Source: Sanderia malayensis (Eukaryota; Cnidaria; Scyphozoa; Semaeostomeae; Pelagiidae). From it: a stretch of DNA of 64,000 bases. Below are positions 11,201 through 23,101 of the stretch, one piece after another; the first letter of the stretch is position 1; each line of letters starts with the position of its first letter. The translations under genes and the position numbers were made by a program. The DNA lies in assembly GCA_013076295.1 (NCBI GenBank), contig RQOL01000729.1, positions 5,270,001 through 5,334,000 of the forward strand, read 5' to 3'. The notes beneath the pieces are model-generated. The model was given only the letters and a program-made list of their open reading frames with translations. It ran no database searches and had not been told where the DNA came from.

Positions 11201-12321
11201 CACAGAGCTGGTGTATTGGCCAATATGACGATGGGTGAATACGATAATATTGAATCAAAGAAGGGCCATCATACAATAACAGTTTTTAAACACAAAGAAG
11301 CACGTGCAGGGCCAATTAGAGTCATAATGAACGACAAGCTGTTTGGATGGGTGAAGATCTACATAGAAAAAGTTCGCCCCACCGTAACAGATGATATTTC
11401 ATCTTCGTCAAAGGTTTTTTTAACCTGGAATGGAGCCCCATTCATAAACTCGGGAGGCATAAGCAATGCCTCCACGGCTCTATGGAAGAAGGCTGGCATG
11501 GAAGGACGTTGTGGAGCCAATAAGTTCCGTAAAGCTGCAGTTTCGGCTGTTAGAAGTGAGAATCCCGAATCAGAGCTTATCCATAAAGACCTTGCAAACT
11601 TAATGGGCCATAAGAAAAGCACAGCCGATCGATACTACCATATGGAAGAGAAAGTTCAGTCATCGGATAGGGCTGCAAAAGAGCTTCCGAGCATCATGCG
11701 CAAATGCAATAACAGCATAATGGAGAAGGAAGGGGATGAAAAGGTTGACCAGGAAGACGAAGGAAAAGAATCATACCAGCAAAGTGTTGCTAATGCCAAG
11801 CGAAAGAACTTTTCAGATGGAGAATTGGCTGTTATAGAAGATATATTTTCTTCTGAAATAGAGATGGGCAGCATAATTTGAGCACTGTCCTGGAAAAAAT
11901 TGCAGAAAACTCACAGCTACAAGGTTGCTCGTCCAGGAGAGTCTATGATAAGGTTCGCCAGCTGTGCAAAAGAAAAAAAAGTGCAGAAACCCTTGCTTTG
12001 CCTACAGACTGCGAATCACTTCAAGACCGAATTGAAAGAATGACGGAGTCAAGAAGCGACAAAACCAGCCACGAGAGTGATGAAGACTTCTTGCCAACCA
12101 CATCATCCTCAAAAGTAAAGGACCTATTTGGTGCCAAAGAGCTGAAACTGTTGAAGGATGGTTTCAAAACCATTATCGCCAAAAGAAGTGTCCGGGAAGA
12201 AGATGTCCAGGCTGCTATTAACAGCAATCACGCCGCAAAAAAGCTATCTGAAATTATGAAAGTCACCACAATAAAGAATAGATTGAAATATGAAATAAGA
12301 AAAGCGAGGGCTCAGAAATAA
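8233..12321 (+). CDS. Crypton-like tyrosine recombinase with two C2H2 fingers, six coding exons
   Basis: Exons: 8233-8293 (ATG at 8266), 8372-8407, 8529-8579, 9294-9338, 9945-11881. All junctions are GT-AG and in matching phase, and a 5' UTR exon may end at 7977 (donor gtaagt). To 11881 this encodes about 698 aa: acidic linker, two C2H2-like fingers (CPVKTCRVKRYDLPRHMRKVH, here split as C-x4-C and H-x4-H; CSVEGCRAVVINLPRHLSAVH-type), a Ser/Asp-rich linker, an SAM-like core-binding region, then the catalytic domain. Catalytic candidates are Arg in DNGHRAGVL, Lys in FKHKEA, Arg in NKFRKAAVSAV, His in LMGHKKS and Tyr in DRYYHM. A second frame continues from 11878 to 12321 with two SANT-like helical blocks. 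AATAAA at 12317-12322 overlaps its stop. It is far better preserved than its neighbours. Confidence 0.8.
8704..9244. mobile_element. MITE in an intron of the recombinase gene
   Basis: Ends are CCGTAAATCCTCGAATT and, on the other strand, CCGTAAATCTTCGAATTAGC, flanked by TA on both sides (8702-8703 and 9245-9246), suggesting a TA target. Subterminal C-rich AATAAGCCCCCC tracts are shared with a relative at 27621-27974. No ORF of note. Confidence 0.75.
9375..9900. repeat. Degenerate ~82-bp tandem repeats in the last intron
   Basis: The block GGCAGCCATAAATAAGGCTC recurs, diverged, near 9375, 9453, 9531, 9612, 9690, 9771 and 9863, each followed by a TAATCATCACA-like and a GCTTAGTATTTAAG-like segment. 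It fills most of the intron 9339-9944. Confidence 0.65.
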
Positions 12322-12539
12322 AAACAATTGAAAAAACTCTTAACAAGAAGTTCTGTTTTAATTTTAACCATATAACTACAATAAGCTTCTTGTGTTTACT
12401 ACCATTTTCTTTCAACTGTTTAACTAATTTCAACTGATTTAAGAGTTCTTGTGATGGATTAATTTGGTTTCTTAATTGCTTTGCACTCTTACGCCCAATT
12501 GATGAGATATCAGTGCTGTTTCTTAGACACTGATACTTG

Positions 12540-15500
12540 ATCAGACTATGACCGTGGTATATAGCACAGCTACAGCTTCAACCAATGTTCGACGAGTACT
12601 AACAAGTCAAGTCAAGCCGTTATATATGACTTTTTATAAGGGCTGATACTAGCTTTCTATATTAAAATTATCGTGATGTAGAGTGCAGCTATAGGCAATG
12701 TATTTTATCTGCTAATCATAGCTTAATCAGTACTGGGAATAGCTTGATCTCTAGGCTCATTATATGACCTCTTCCAAACGCAATTACAAGACCTATGGCA
12801 TACTATGAGCCTGGTGTATAGTGCGGGTATATGCAATGTATTTTATCTGATAATCTTGGCTTATTCAGTTATGAGAATACCCTCATCTCTAGGCTCATTA
12901 TATGACCTCTTCCAAACGGAATTACAAGACTTAGGGCTTACTATCACCCTGGTGTATAGTGCGGGTATATGCAATGTATTTTATCTGCTAATCATGGCTT
13001 AATCAGTTATGAGAATAGCTTGATCTCTAGGCTCATTATATGACCTCTTCCAAACGGAATTACAAGACTTATGGCTCACTATGACCCCGGTGTATAGTGC
13101 GGGTATAGGCAATGTATTTTATCTGCTAATCATGGCTTAATCAGTTATGAGAATAGCTTGATTGCTAGGCTCATTATATGACCTCTTCCAAACGCAATTA
13201 CAAGACTTATGGCTTACTATCACCCTGGTGTATAGTGCAGGTATAGGCAATGTATTTTATCTGCTAATCATGGCTTAATCAGTTATGAGAATAGCTTGCT
13301 CTAGGCTCATTATATGACCTCTTCCAAACGCAATTACAAGACTTATGGCTTACTATCACCCTGGTGTATAGTGCGGGTATATGCAATGTATTTTATATGC
13401 TAATCATGGCTTAATCAGTTATGAGACTAGCTTGATCTCTAGGCTGATTATATGACCTCTTCCAAACGGAATTACAAGACTTTTGGCTTACTACGACCCT
13501 GGTGTATAGTGCGGGTATATGCAATGTATTTTATCTGCTAATCATGGCTTAATCAGTTATGAGAATAGCTTGCTCTAGGCTCATTATATGACCTCTTCCA
13601 AACGGAATTAGAAGACTTATGGCTCACTATCACCCTGGTGTATAGTGCGGGTATAGGCAATGTATTTTATCTGCTAATCATGGCTTAATCAGTTATGAGA
13701 CTAGCTTGATCTCTAGGCTCATTATATGACCTCTTCCAAACGGAATTACAAGACTTATGGCTTACTATCACCCTGGTGTATAGTGCGGGTATAGGCAATG
13801 TATTTTATATGCTAATCATGGCTTAATCAGTTATGAGAATAGCTTGATCTCTAGGCTCATTATATGACCTCTTCCAAACGGAATTACATAACTTATGGCT
13901 TACTATCAGCCTGGTGTATAGTGCGGGTATAGGCAATGTATTTTATCTGCCAATCTTGGCTTAATCAGTTATGAGAATAGCTTGATCTCTAGGCTCATTA
14001 TATGACCTCTTCCAAACGGAATTACAAGACTTATGGCTTACTATCACCCTGGTGTATAGTGCGGGTATAGGCAATGTATTTTATCTGCTAATCATGGCTT
14101 AATCAGTTATGAGAATAGCTTGCTCTAGGCTCATTATATGACCTCTTCCAAACGGAATACAAGACTTATGCTTACTATCACCCTGTGTATAGTGCGGGTA
14201 TAGGCAATGTAATTTATCTGCTAATCATGGCTTAATCAGTTATGAGAATAGCTTGCTCTAGGCTCATTATATGACCTCTTCCAAACGCAATTACAAGACT
14301 TTTGGCTTACTACGACCCTGGTGTATAGTGCGGGTATATGCAATGTATTTTATCTGCTAATCATGGCTTAATCAGTTATGAGACTAGCTTGATCTCTAGG
14401 CTGATTATATGACCTCTTCCAAACGGAATTACAAGACTTATGGCTTACTATCACCCTGGTGTATAGTGCGGGTATAGGCAATGTATTTTATCTGCTAATC
14501 ATGGCTTAATCAGTTATGAGAATAGCTTGCTCTAGGCTCATTATATGACCTCTTCCAAACGCAATTACATAACTTTTGGCTTACTATCACCCTGGTCTAT
14601 AGTGCGGGTATATGCAATGTATTTTATCTGCTAATCTTGGCTTAATCAGTTATGAGAATAGCTTGCTCTAGGCTCATTATATGACCTCTTCCAAACGGAA
14701 TTACAAGACTTATGGCTTACTACGACCCTGGTGTATAGTGCGGGTATATGCAATGTATTTTATCTGCTAATCTTGGCTTAATCAGTTATGAGAATAGCTT
14801 GCTCTAGGCTCATTATATGACCTCTTCCAAACGCAATTACAAGAATCATGGCTTACTATGACCCTGGTGTATAGTGCGGGTATAGGCAATGTATTTTATC
14901 TGCTAATCATGGCTTAATCAGTTATGAGACTAGCTTGATCTCTAGGTTGATTATATGACCTCTTCCAAACGGAATTACAAGACTTATGGCTTACTATCAC
15001 CCTGGTGTATAGTGCGGGTATAGGCAATGTATTTTATCTGCTAATCATGGCTTAATCAGTTATGAGAATAGCTTGCTCTAGGCTCATTATATGACCTCTT
15101 CCAAGCGGAATTACAAGACTTATGGCTTACTACCACTCTGGTGTATAGTGCGGGTATAGGCAATGTATTTTATCTCCTAATGATGGCTTAATCAGTTATG
15201 AGAATAGCTTGCTCTAGGCTCATTATATGACCTCTTCCAAACGGAATTACAAGACTTTGGCTTACTACGACCCTGGTGTATAGTGCGGGTATATGCAATG
15301 TATTTTATCTGCTAATCTTGGCTTAATCAGTTATGAGAATAGCTTGCTCTAGGCTGATTATATGACCTCTTCCAAACGGAATTACAAGACTTATGGCTTA
15401 CTATCACTCTGGTGTATAGTGCGGGTATAGGCAATGTATTTTATCTGCTAATCTTGGCTTAATCAGTTATGAGAATAGCTTGCTCTAGGCTCATTATATG

Positions 15501-18416
15501 ACCTCTTCCAAACGGAATTACAAGACTTATGGCTTACTATCACTCTGGTGTATAGTGCGGGTATATGCAATGTATTTTATCTGCTAATCTTGGCTTAATC
15601 AGTTATGAGAATAGCTTGCTCTAGGCTCATTATATGACCTCTTCCAAACGGAATTACAAGACTTATGGCTTACTATCACTCTGGTGTATAGTGCGGGTAT
15701 AGGCAATGTATTTTATCTGCTAATCTTGGCTTAATCAGTTATGAGAATAGCTTGCTCTAGGCTGATTATATGACCTCTTCCAAACGGAATTACAAGACTT
15801 ATGGCTTACTATCACTCTGGTGTATAGTGCGGGTATATGCAATGTATTTTATCTGCTAATCTTGGCTTAATCAGTTTTGAGAATAGCTTGCTCTAGGCTG
15901 ATTATATGACCTCTTCCAAACGGAATTACAAGACTTATGGCTTACTATCACTCTGGTGTATAGTGCGGGTATAGGCAATGTATTTTATCTGCTAATCATG
16001 GCTTAATCAGTTATGAGACTAGCTTGATCTCTAGGCTGATTATATGACCTCTTCCAAACGGAATTACAAGACTTATGGCTTACTATCACCCTGGTGTATA
16101 GTGCGGGTATAGGCAATGTATTTTATCTGCTAATCTTGGCTTATTCAGTTATGAGAATACCCTGATCTCTAGGCTCATTATATGACCTCTTCCAAACGGA
16201 ATTACAAGACTTATGGCTTACTATCACCCTGGTGTATAGTGCGGGTATAGGCAATGTATTTTATCTGCTAATCATGGCTTAATCAGTTATGAGACTAGCT
16301 TGATCTCTAGGCTGATTATATGACCTCTTCCAAACGGAATTACAAGACTTATGGCTCACTATCACCCTGGTGTATAGTGCGGGTATAGGCAATGTATTTT
16401 ATCTGCTAATCATGGCTTAATCAGTTATGAGACTAGCTTGATCTCTAGGCTGATTATATGACCTCTTCCAAACGGAATTACAAGACTTATGGCTTACTAT
16501 CACCCTGGTGTATAGTGCGGGTATTGGCAATGTAATTTATCTGCTAATCATGGCTTAATCAGCTATGAGAATAGCTTGCTCTAGGCTCATTATATGAACC
16601 TCTTCCAAACGGAATTACAAGACTTATGGCTTACTATCACCCTGGTGTATAGTGCGGGTATAGGCAATGTATTTATCTGCTAATCATGCTTAGTCAGTTA
16701 TGAGACTAGGCTTGATCTCTAGGCTGATTATATGACCTCTTCCAAACGGAATTACAAGACTTATGGCTTACTATCACCCTGGTGTATAGTGCGGGTATAG
16801 GCAATGTATTTTATCTGCTAATCATGGCTTAATCAGTTATGAGACTAGCTTGATCTCTAGGCTGATTATATGACCTCTTCCAAACGGAATTACAAGACTT
16901 ATGGCTTACTATCAGCCTGGTGTATAGTGCGGGTATAGGCAATGTATTTTATCTGCTAATCATGGCTTAATCAGTTATGAGACTAGCTTGATCTCTAGGC
17001 TGATTATATGACCTCTTCCAAACGGAATTACAAGACTTTTGGCTTACTACGACCCTGGTGTATAGTGCGGGTATATGCAATGTATTTTATCTGCTAATCA
17101 TGGCTTAATCAGTTATGAGAATAGCTTGCTCTAGGCTCATTATATGACCTCTTCCAAACGGAATTACAAGACTTATGGCTTACTATCACCCTGGTGTATA
17201 GTGCGGGTATAGGCAAAGTATTTTATATGCTAATCATGGCTTAATCAGTTATGAGACTAGCTTGATCTCTAGGCTGATTATATGACCTCTTCCAAACGGA
17301 ATTACAAGACTTATGGCTTACTATCACCCTGGTGTATAGTGCGGGTATATGCAATGTATTTTATATGCTAATCATGGCTTAATCAGTTATGAGAATAGCC
17401 TGATCTCTAGGCTCATTATATGACCTCTTCCAAACGCAATTACAAGACTTTTGGCTTACTACGACCCTGGTGTATAGTGCGGGTATATGCAATGTATTTT
17501 ATCTGCTAATCATGGCTTAATCAGTTATGAGACTAGCTTGATCTCTAGGCTGATTATATGACCTCTTCCAAACGGAATTACAAGACTTATGGCTTACTAT
17601 CACCCTGGTGTATAGTGCGGGTATATGCAATGTATTTTATATGCTAATCATGGCTTAATCAGTTATGAGAATAGCCTGATCTCTAGGCTCATTATATGAC
17701 CTCTTCCAAACGGAATTACAAGACTTATGGCTTACTATCACCCTGGTGTATAGTGCGGGTATATGCAATGTATTTTATATGCTAATCATGGCTTAATCAG
17801 TTATGAGACTAGCTTGATCTCTAGGCTGATTATATGACCTCTTCCAAACGGAATTACAAGACTTATGGCTTACTATCACCCTGGTGTATAGTGCGGGTAT
17901 ATGCAATGTATTTTATATGCTAATCATGGCTTAATCAGTTATGAGAATAGCCTGATCTCTAGGCTCATTATCTGACCTCTTCCAAACGGAATTACAAGAC
18001 TTATGGCTCACTATCACCCTGGTGTATAGTGCGGGTATATGCAATGTATTTTATATGCTAATCATGGCTTAATCAGTTATGAGACTAGCTTGATCTCTAG
18101 GCTGATTATATGACCTCTTCCAAACGGAATTACAAGACTTATGGCTTACTATCACCCTGGTGTATAGTGCGGGTATATGCAATGTATTTTATATGCTAAT
18201 CATGGCTTAATCAGTTATGAGAATAGCCTGATCTCTAGGCTCATTATCTGACCTCTTCCAAACGGAATTACAAGACTTATGGCTCACTCTGACCCCGGTG
18301 TATAGTGCGGGTATAGGCAATGTATTTTATCTGCTAATCATGGCTTAATCAGTTATGAGAATAGCTTGCTCTAGGCTCATTATATGACCTCTTCCAAACG
18401 GAATTACTAGGATTGA
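12540..18416. repeat. 136/138-bp satellite array, about 42 copies
   Basis: The anchor GACCTCTTCCAAACG recurs every 138 bp, or 136 bp where the variant agcttgCTCTAGG lacks two bases of agcttgATCTCTAGG. The unit includes CCTGGTGTATAGTGCGGGTA and GGCTTAATCAGTTATGAGA. The first copies (12540-12760) are diverged and the rest are very similar. From about 17260 to 18280, units with GACTAGCTTG...CTGATTATATG alternate with units with GAATAGCCTG...CTCATTAT, i.e. a 276-bp dimeric higher-order unit. The array begins about 200 bp after the recombinase gene polyadenylation signal. Confidence 0.95.
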
Positions 18417-18420
18417 GTCC

Positions 18421-19692
18421 CAATCTATAGAAAATTTCATGCATAAAAATTTCATGCCATTTTTTTTTCTTGTGTGTTATGAAAGAGGAAGTATCATTTT
18501 ATGGTATGATGCACTTTTTTGTTCATTAAAGTATTATTTACCAATTTAAAACAAATGTTGTAAAAGCGGCTTTAAAATTAGCCCCTAACAACCCAGCAGC
18601 ATGTTCAGTGTTCCTGTCTGCTATGGGTTTTCTCCGAAATTTTCCCCGCCAAGATTCCTCAGTGAAATTTCAAATTTTCCCGCTAGTCGAGTTAGCCTCT
18701 TTGCCTTGGTGAGGCCTGTCCATCCAACTATTCATTGCAGGATAAGCGATCCAAGAAGACCATGATTCGCCGCCATTTTTGTCAATTCTTTTCTTGCTGT
18801 CACTGTTCAACTTTTGCAATAAAGTAAAACGCCTTGTGTTTTGAAGAAGAAAAGCAAAGGGTTCTTCGGAAAGACAAAGTTGTATTGAATGAAGAGCAAG
18901 ATCGTGTTGTAAGTACTGAAATAAGTCCCGGAGCCAGTTGTAGGAATGAAACTGGAGAAGATGGAGCAGGGCCTAAATCCCAGACAATGAAACGCCCAAA
19001 ACAACTGCCAGAAAAGAACATGCGAAGTATATGTAAAGCTCGCCCATTCTGATTTTAAGAAACTTGAATGTGGAAAGAAGCTAGCAAGATCTTTCAGAAC
19101 TAAAATTGGCTTCCCAAGAAGTCAAATACTGAAGAGGCCAGTGGGATAAAAATCCTTGTAATATATTTTTTTGTAGTGTTTGTTTAACACCGTTTTTCTC
19201 AAAACTTTATATTTACAGTATCTCATCCTTTAGAAACAGTTTATTCCAAAACTGTGATTCCTTCAATGCTCCAATTTTATCATTACGTTCAACTTACTTA
19301 GTATTACAAATTGTACAATAGAAATTTAAAAATGTTTTGAAAATCCACTGTTACTATTGAAAAGGTGCTTTTTGGGCAGCTTCACATTTATACAAGGAAG
19401 GAAAATTAACATTGCTTAAATTAAAAATGTTGGTGTTGTTAATTTTTAAGTAAAAGTTTTTGCCAAGTATCTGTTCTGCTTTAAGAAAAAATGTTCCTAA
19501 GGTTTGAAAGTACCCTTCAATTAGTTACCGTTGTCATGGTAATGAAACCCTATTTTTCAGTTTTATTATTATTTTTGAATTATATGAATACAGAACTATC
19601 TTCCTGCAAATTTTTGACTCAATATCTTCATCCGGGCCATCACAATTCTAGATTATCTGGAAAGTTCCATTTTAGAATTTTCTATAGACTGT
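18421..19692. mobile_element. 1.27-kb insertion in the satellite with short inverted ends
   Basis: Left end CAATCTATAGAAAATTT. Right end on -: ACAGTCTATAGAAAATTC. GTCC lies on both sides (18417-18420 and 19693-19696), consistent with a 4-bp target duplication, and satellite sequence resumes immediately. The only open frame of note (18834-19052, about 72 codons) resembles nothing I recognise. Superfamily unknown. Confidence 0.6.
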
Positions 19693-19696
19693 GTCC

Positions 19697-19857
19697 TTAC
19701 TATGACCCTGGTGTATAGTGCAGCAATAAGCAATGTATTTGATCTCCTAATCATGGCTTAATCAGTACTGGGAATAGCTTGATCTCTAGACTCATTATAT
19801 GACCTCTTCTAAGCGCAATTACTAGGATTAGGTCTTACTGCGACCCTGGTGTATAGT
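19697..19857. repeat. Diverged satellite copy between inserts
   Basis: Same 138-bp family (ACCCTGGTGTATAGTGCAGC, GGCTTAATCAGTACTGGGAA) but visibly more diverged than the main array. It resembles the left-edge copies at 12680-12780. Confidence 0.85.
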
Positions 19858-20217
19858 CAGTGGTGATTTCTAAAAAAATTAACAAGGGGGGCTCCAAAAG
19901 CAAAACCTCTAGAGTGGGTGTGGTTTTTGTGACCACACCCATGTTTTCATGGGCGCAAATATGAAAAACGTGTTATAAACTTTTAAAGGAATAGAAACAA
20001 CTGAATAAAACACCGACGATACGAGAATTAACATCTGGCATGCAACGGATATCAGAAACTTTACAAATGAGGCCTTTAAAGTTTAACTTCTGGATAACGA
20101 GAAATTTTGCAGAGCACAAATGCAGAGAATGTTTGAGGGGGCTGCGCCCTCCCAAATTCAGCCTATATTTTCACAAGGGGGCTCCGCCCCCTGCGCCCCC
20201 CCTAGAAATCACCACTG
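19858..20217. mobile_element. 360-bp MITE with perfect 15-bp inverted ends
   Basis: Begins CAGTGGTGATTTCTA and ends TAGAAATCACCACTG, exact inverted repeats. It interrupts the satellite unit at gtgtatagt | gcaggtatagg. I cannot define a clear target duplication (only tt before gcagg on the right), so the superfamily is open. It contains GC-rich GGGGGCTCC and GGGCTGCGCCCTCC tracts. Confidence 0.8.
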
Positions 20218-20790
20218 TTGCAGGTATAGGCAATAATGTATTTTATCTGCTAATCATGGCTTAATCAGTTACGAGAATAGCTTGATCTCTAGGCTCATTA
20301 CATGACCTCTTCCAAACGTAATTACAAGAATCATGGCTCACTATGACCCTGGTGTATAGTGCGGGTATAGGCGATGTATTTTATCTGCTAATCGTGGCTT
20401 ATTCAGTTACGAGAATAGCTTGATCTCTAGGCTCATTACATGACCTCTTCCAAACGTAATTACAAGAATTATGGCTCACTATGACCCCGGTGTATAGTGC
20501 GGGTATAGGCAATGTATTTTATCTGCTAATCATGGCTTAATCAGTTATGAGAATAGCTTGCTCTAGGCTCATTACATGACCTCTTCCAAACGCAATTACA
20601 AGAATCATGGCTTACTATGACCCTGGTGTATAGTGCGGGTATAGGCGATGTATTTTATCTGCTAATCATGGCTTTATCAGTACTTTGAAAAGCTCGATCT
20701 CCAGGCTCAGTATATGACCTCTGGAAAGCACATTTTCTAGGGTTATGCTTGGCTATGATCGTTGTGCATAGTGCAGCTATAGCCATAGGT
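20218..20790. repeat. Satellite array, right remnant (about 4 copies)
   Basis: Continues the 138-bp family with its own diagnostic variants (ATTACATGACCTCTTCC, CAAGAATCATGGC). The last copy, near 20690-20780, degrades into unique sequence. Confidence 0.9.
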
Positions 20791-21003
20791 ATAGGTTTTT
20801 ACAGGGCTACATATTTGTAAAAATATGTTCAGAAGTCATAATTGCTATATTATCTGTTTTGTCACTATAATGATCCAAATAGCACAGTTTGGCGGCTCAT
20901 TCAAAGATCTAGCATGTCAAGAAGGCTAATTGTAATGCTTTTTTTTAACAAACTTCCAATAATTAGGTATGTTCTATTTTATGAACTCAAGTATCGCAAA
21001 ATG

Positions 21004-21812
21004 CTACAAATGCTGCATATGCTCTTTTTAGAGTGTGCAGCACATGTAGCACACAGAAAGTTTTGACATGGTTTTTTTCGCTGATAATCTTGACTCTGTC
21101 TCTATCCCTTTGCCATGCAGCTAAGTAGAATGTCCACCTATGCTTTTACAAATTCATCCTATTTGCCACTGTATTTTGGTTGAAATAAAATACTTTTCAA
21201 ATATCGCATGCAGGGGTAAAAATATCGCAAATCTGTGACATCTGCTGCACTGCTACGCAAATGTTGAATTCTAGAAAATGCCCCCGGATTCCTATATTTC
21301 TCATCCAGAAGCTTTAATTTTTTTACCAAACCATTATTAGTGTATGCTGAACCCGTGTGCAGCTGTCATGATAAAGGAACTATAGTAGCTTTTTCAAAAA
21401 TGAAGGTTAAAGTTAAAAATGAGGAAAACGTGTAATCGTAAAAAATTCTGAACAGCGTTTCGACTATAACTACATATATAAGCTGGTGTTTTCTTGCGGG
21501 GTCAAAAACTCCAGTTTTGGTGAATAGTGATTGCCCAAGGTACACTGAAAATTTACTTTGGCCATAGTAGAAGGTCATTTTAGATCAAGGAGACAAATTA
21601 AAGTGGCTTTTCTGCACTTTCCAACGATAATGTTACATTTGCTGCATTTAGATAGCTGTTTTGCTGTTAAAATTAAACGAATTCCAGTTTTTCAAAAAAC
21701 AACAATACCCTGATGTCTGCACACTCTTTTTCAAAGAAATAAACCTTGAAATGTGGCTTATCACTGAAAACTTTGTTAAGCAGGCAAAAAAAAACGCAAA
21801 TGCAGCACATGT
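21004..21812. repeat. Right subterminal copies of the TGCTGCA motif
   Basis: CTACAAATGCTGCA at 21004, its inverse TGCAGCACATGTAGC near 21036, TGACATCTGCTGCA near 21236, TTACATTTGCTGCA near 21633, and the inverse CAAATGCAGCACATGTTGC near 21796. At least five copies occur in both orientations, matching the left array at 7621-7835. Outside these motifs I see no gene in 20790-21830. Confidence 0.75.
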
Positions 21813-21826
21813 TGCAAAACTTAAAT

Positions 21827-21830
<4 letters not shown>

Positions 21831-21862
<32 letters not shown>

Positions 21863-21868
21863 CTGAGT
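21831..21868. repeat. GA-rich LINE tail and right target-site duplication
   Basis: (GA)n at 21831-21859 followed by GGCTGAGT (21861-21868), the same octamer as at 6354-6361. Taken with the GA tail at 7597-7614, this is the other half of the LINE 3' end. Confidence 0.8.
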
Positions 21869-23101
21869 TGGATCAGTGCAGCATACAGACTTCCTTTTGG
21901 ATGCAGTGATGCGTCCTCCATGAAAGCGAAACAATAGTTTGGATTTTACCTGATCTTTTGTTGTTTTCTCCACTGCAGTGGCCAGCAACTGTATTTTCAA
22001 TTTCCTGGCACCGTTTTAAAAGGTCAGCAAATATTAACATCATCTTCTCTTAAATCAGTGAGAATCGCTGGGAAAGTAATTTTATCTGCATTTGGAATAA
22101 ATCCATCAGCATAAGGGTCAATTAATGAAAATTTTCCACACCTTGCACCACCAATGTCTAAAGACTTCAATAAATTGCTGGCTTCTTCTGGTGTTGGTGA
22201 GGGTGCTGTGGCTCCAATTGTTTTCTTTGAAAGAATACGCTTTCCTGAATGTCCAGTTTCACCAACTGCACCAACTTTTTCGTCCAGTTTCTTTTTCAAA
22301 GTTCTTGCAGATATGAAGTCAGTGTCTTTACATTCTTTATATTCCATATTTTTCAAACAGTTTGGAAGAAGCCAGTAAGCCTTCTCTTGTGTAACTCTTT
22401 TGGAGTCCCGGAGTTTGTCCATTGCCTCTGTTGCAAAAAGTAGAGCTGCTACATGGGTGCATGTCTCACCTAGCCCTGCCATGCAATTACAATGACATGC
22501 TAAGACCTTCCCTTCTTTCTCCAAAATCACCCATGGCTATAATGCTTTTTTGTTGAGTCTTTGTGAGTGGAGAACCTGCGAAAACAAAATAAATTATTAA
22601 AAATTAATTGAATAACATAATTCATGCAAGTTCAAAGTTCAGTCACCACATTCATTAAAGCTCACTTTCGAGGGATGAATTATTTTAGTTTAACTTTAGC
22701 TAGGTAGATTTTATATGGCTTGTATTCTTTAATATTGTCAATTAAGTATAAAATAGTCCTACCGTTGCTCTAACAAGACATCTTCCCTTTACTTCTTTTG
22801 ATTTTACATCCCTGACCTACCCACTGACCATCTGGTTGTATGCTTCCAGGCTTTTATAGCTCTTTAAATCTTCAGATGTGTATGGGCTCGGAGTAAACAG
22901 CAAATAATTTACAATATCCGGGTATGTAATTTTTGGGAGGAAGCTCCAGTCAGGTAACAAGTCAGTCACATCGTAGGGGTCCATGCTGATTTTTTCGATT
23001 TTCTTAAAATATCTTTCTTTTTCAGCAGGTTCAAGACCTTCTTTGTACAGTCTTGCAGTATCTGATTTCTTCTTAACAGCATTGGACATGATACCTTCCA
23101 A
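21869..23101 (-). pseudogene. SWIM zinc-finger/YqaJ protein, N-terminal and linker part (broken)
   Basis: Exon 1 is 23101-22763: MEGIMSNAVKKKSDTARLYK, then LTYPDIVNYL-type and SLEAYNQMVSG blocks. A TAG at 22817-22819 replaces a Trp codon and the frame then continues (VRDVKSKEVKGRCLVRAT) to a gtagga donor. Exon 2 starts at 22575 (cgcag acceptor): VLHSQRLN, another in-frame TAG, then the SWIM finger CHCNCMAGLGETCTH (C-x-C...C-x-H). From 22024 a frameshift leads to LLKRCQEIENT and to RITAS, a motif that opens the YqaJ nuclease core, ending at the LINE insertion. The rest of the nuclease is at 3721-4073. In this family, SWIM plus a PD-(D/E)XK nuclease suggests DNA processing. The mobilisation role is unproven. 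Confidence 0.8.

Larger units (their letters stand above)
7615..21830. mobile_element. Large (~14.2 kb) tyrosine-recombinase unit inserted in the LINE tail
   Basis: GA-rich LINE tail lies on both sides (up to 7614 and from 21831). Left end: ATATTTAATGTTACAAATGC. Right end on -: ATATTTAAGTTTTGCAACAT. The shared ATATTTAA is followed on both sides by a GCTGCA-containing motif, so the ends are imperfect inverted repeats. The interior has a Crypton-like tyrosine recombinase gene at the left, a satellite array in the middle, and copies of the motif YTACATNTGCTGCA in both subterminal regions. Any target duplication is hidden by the GA repeat. That this whole segment moved as one element is inference: the alternative is a smaller element plus later local satellite expansion. 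Confidence 0.6.

Noticed and set aside
12540..18416. Centromere call for the 138-bp satellite
   Set aside because: The array is only ~6 kb, is bounded by transposon sequence, and nothing shows centromere function.
18834..19052. Acidic/basic 72-codon ORF with a KRPK segment
   Set aside because: It lies within a small TIR-bounded insert without other genes. Length and composition are compatible with chance.
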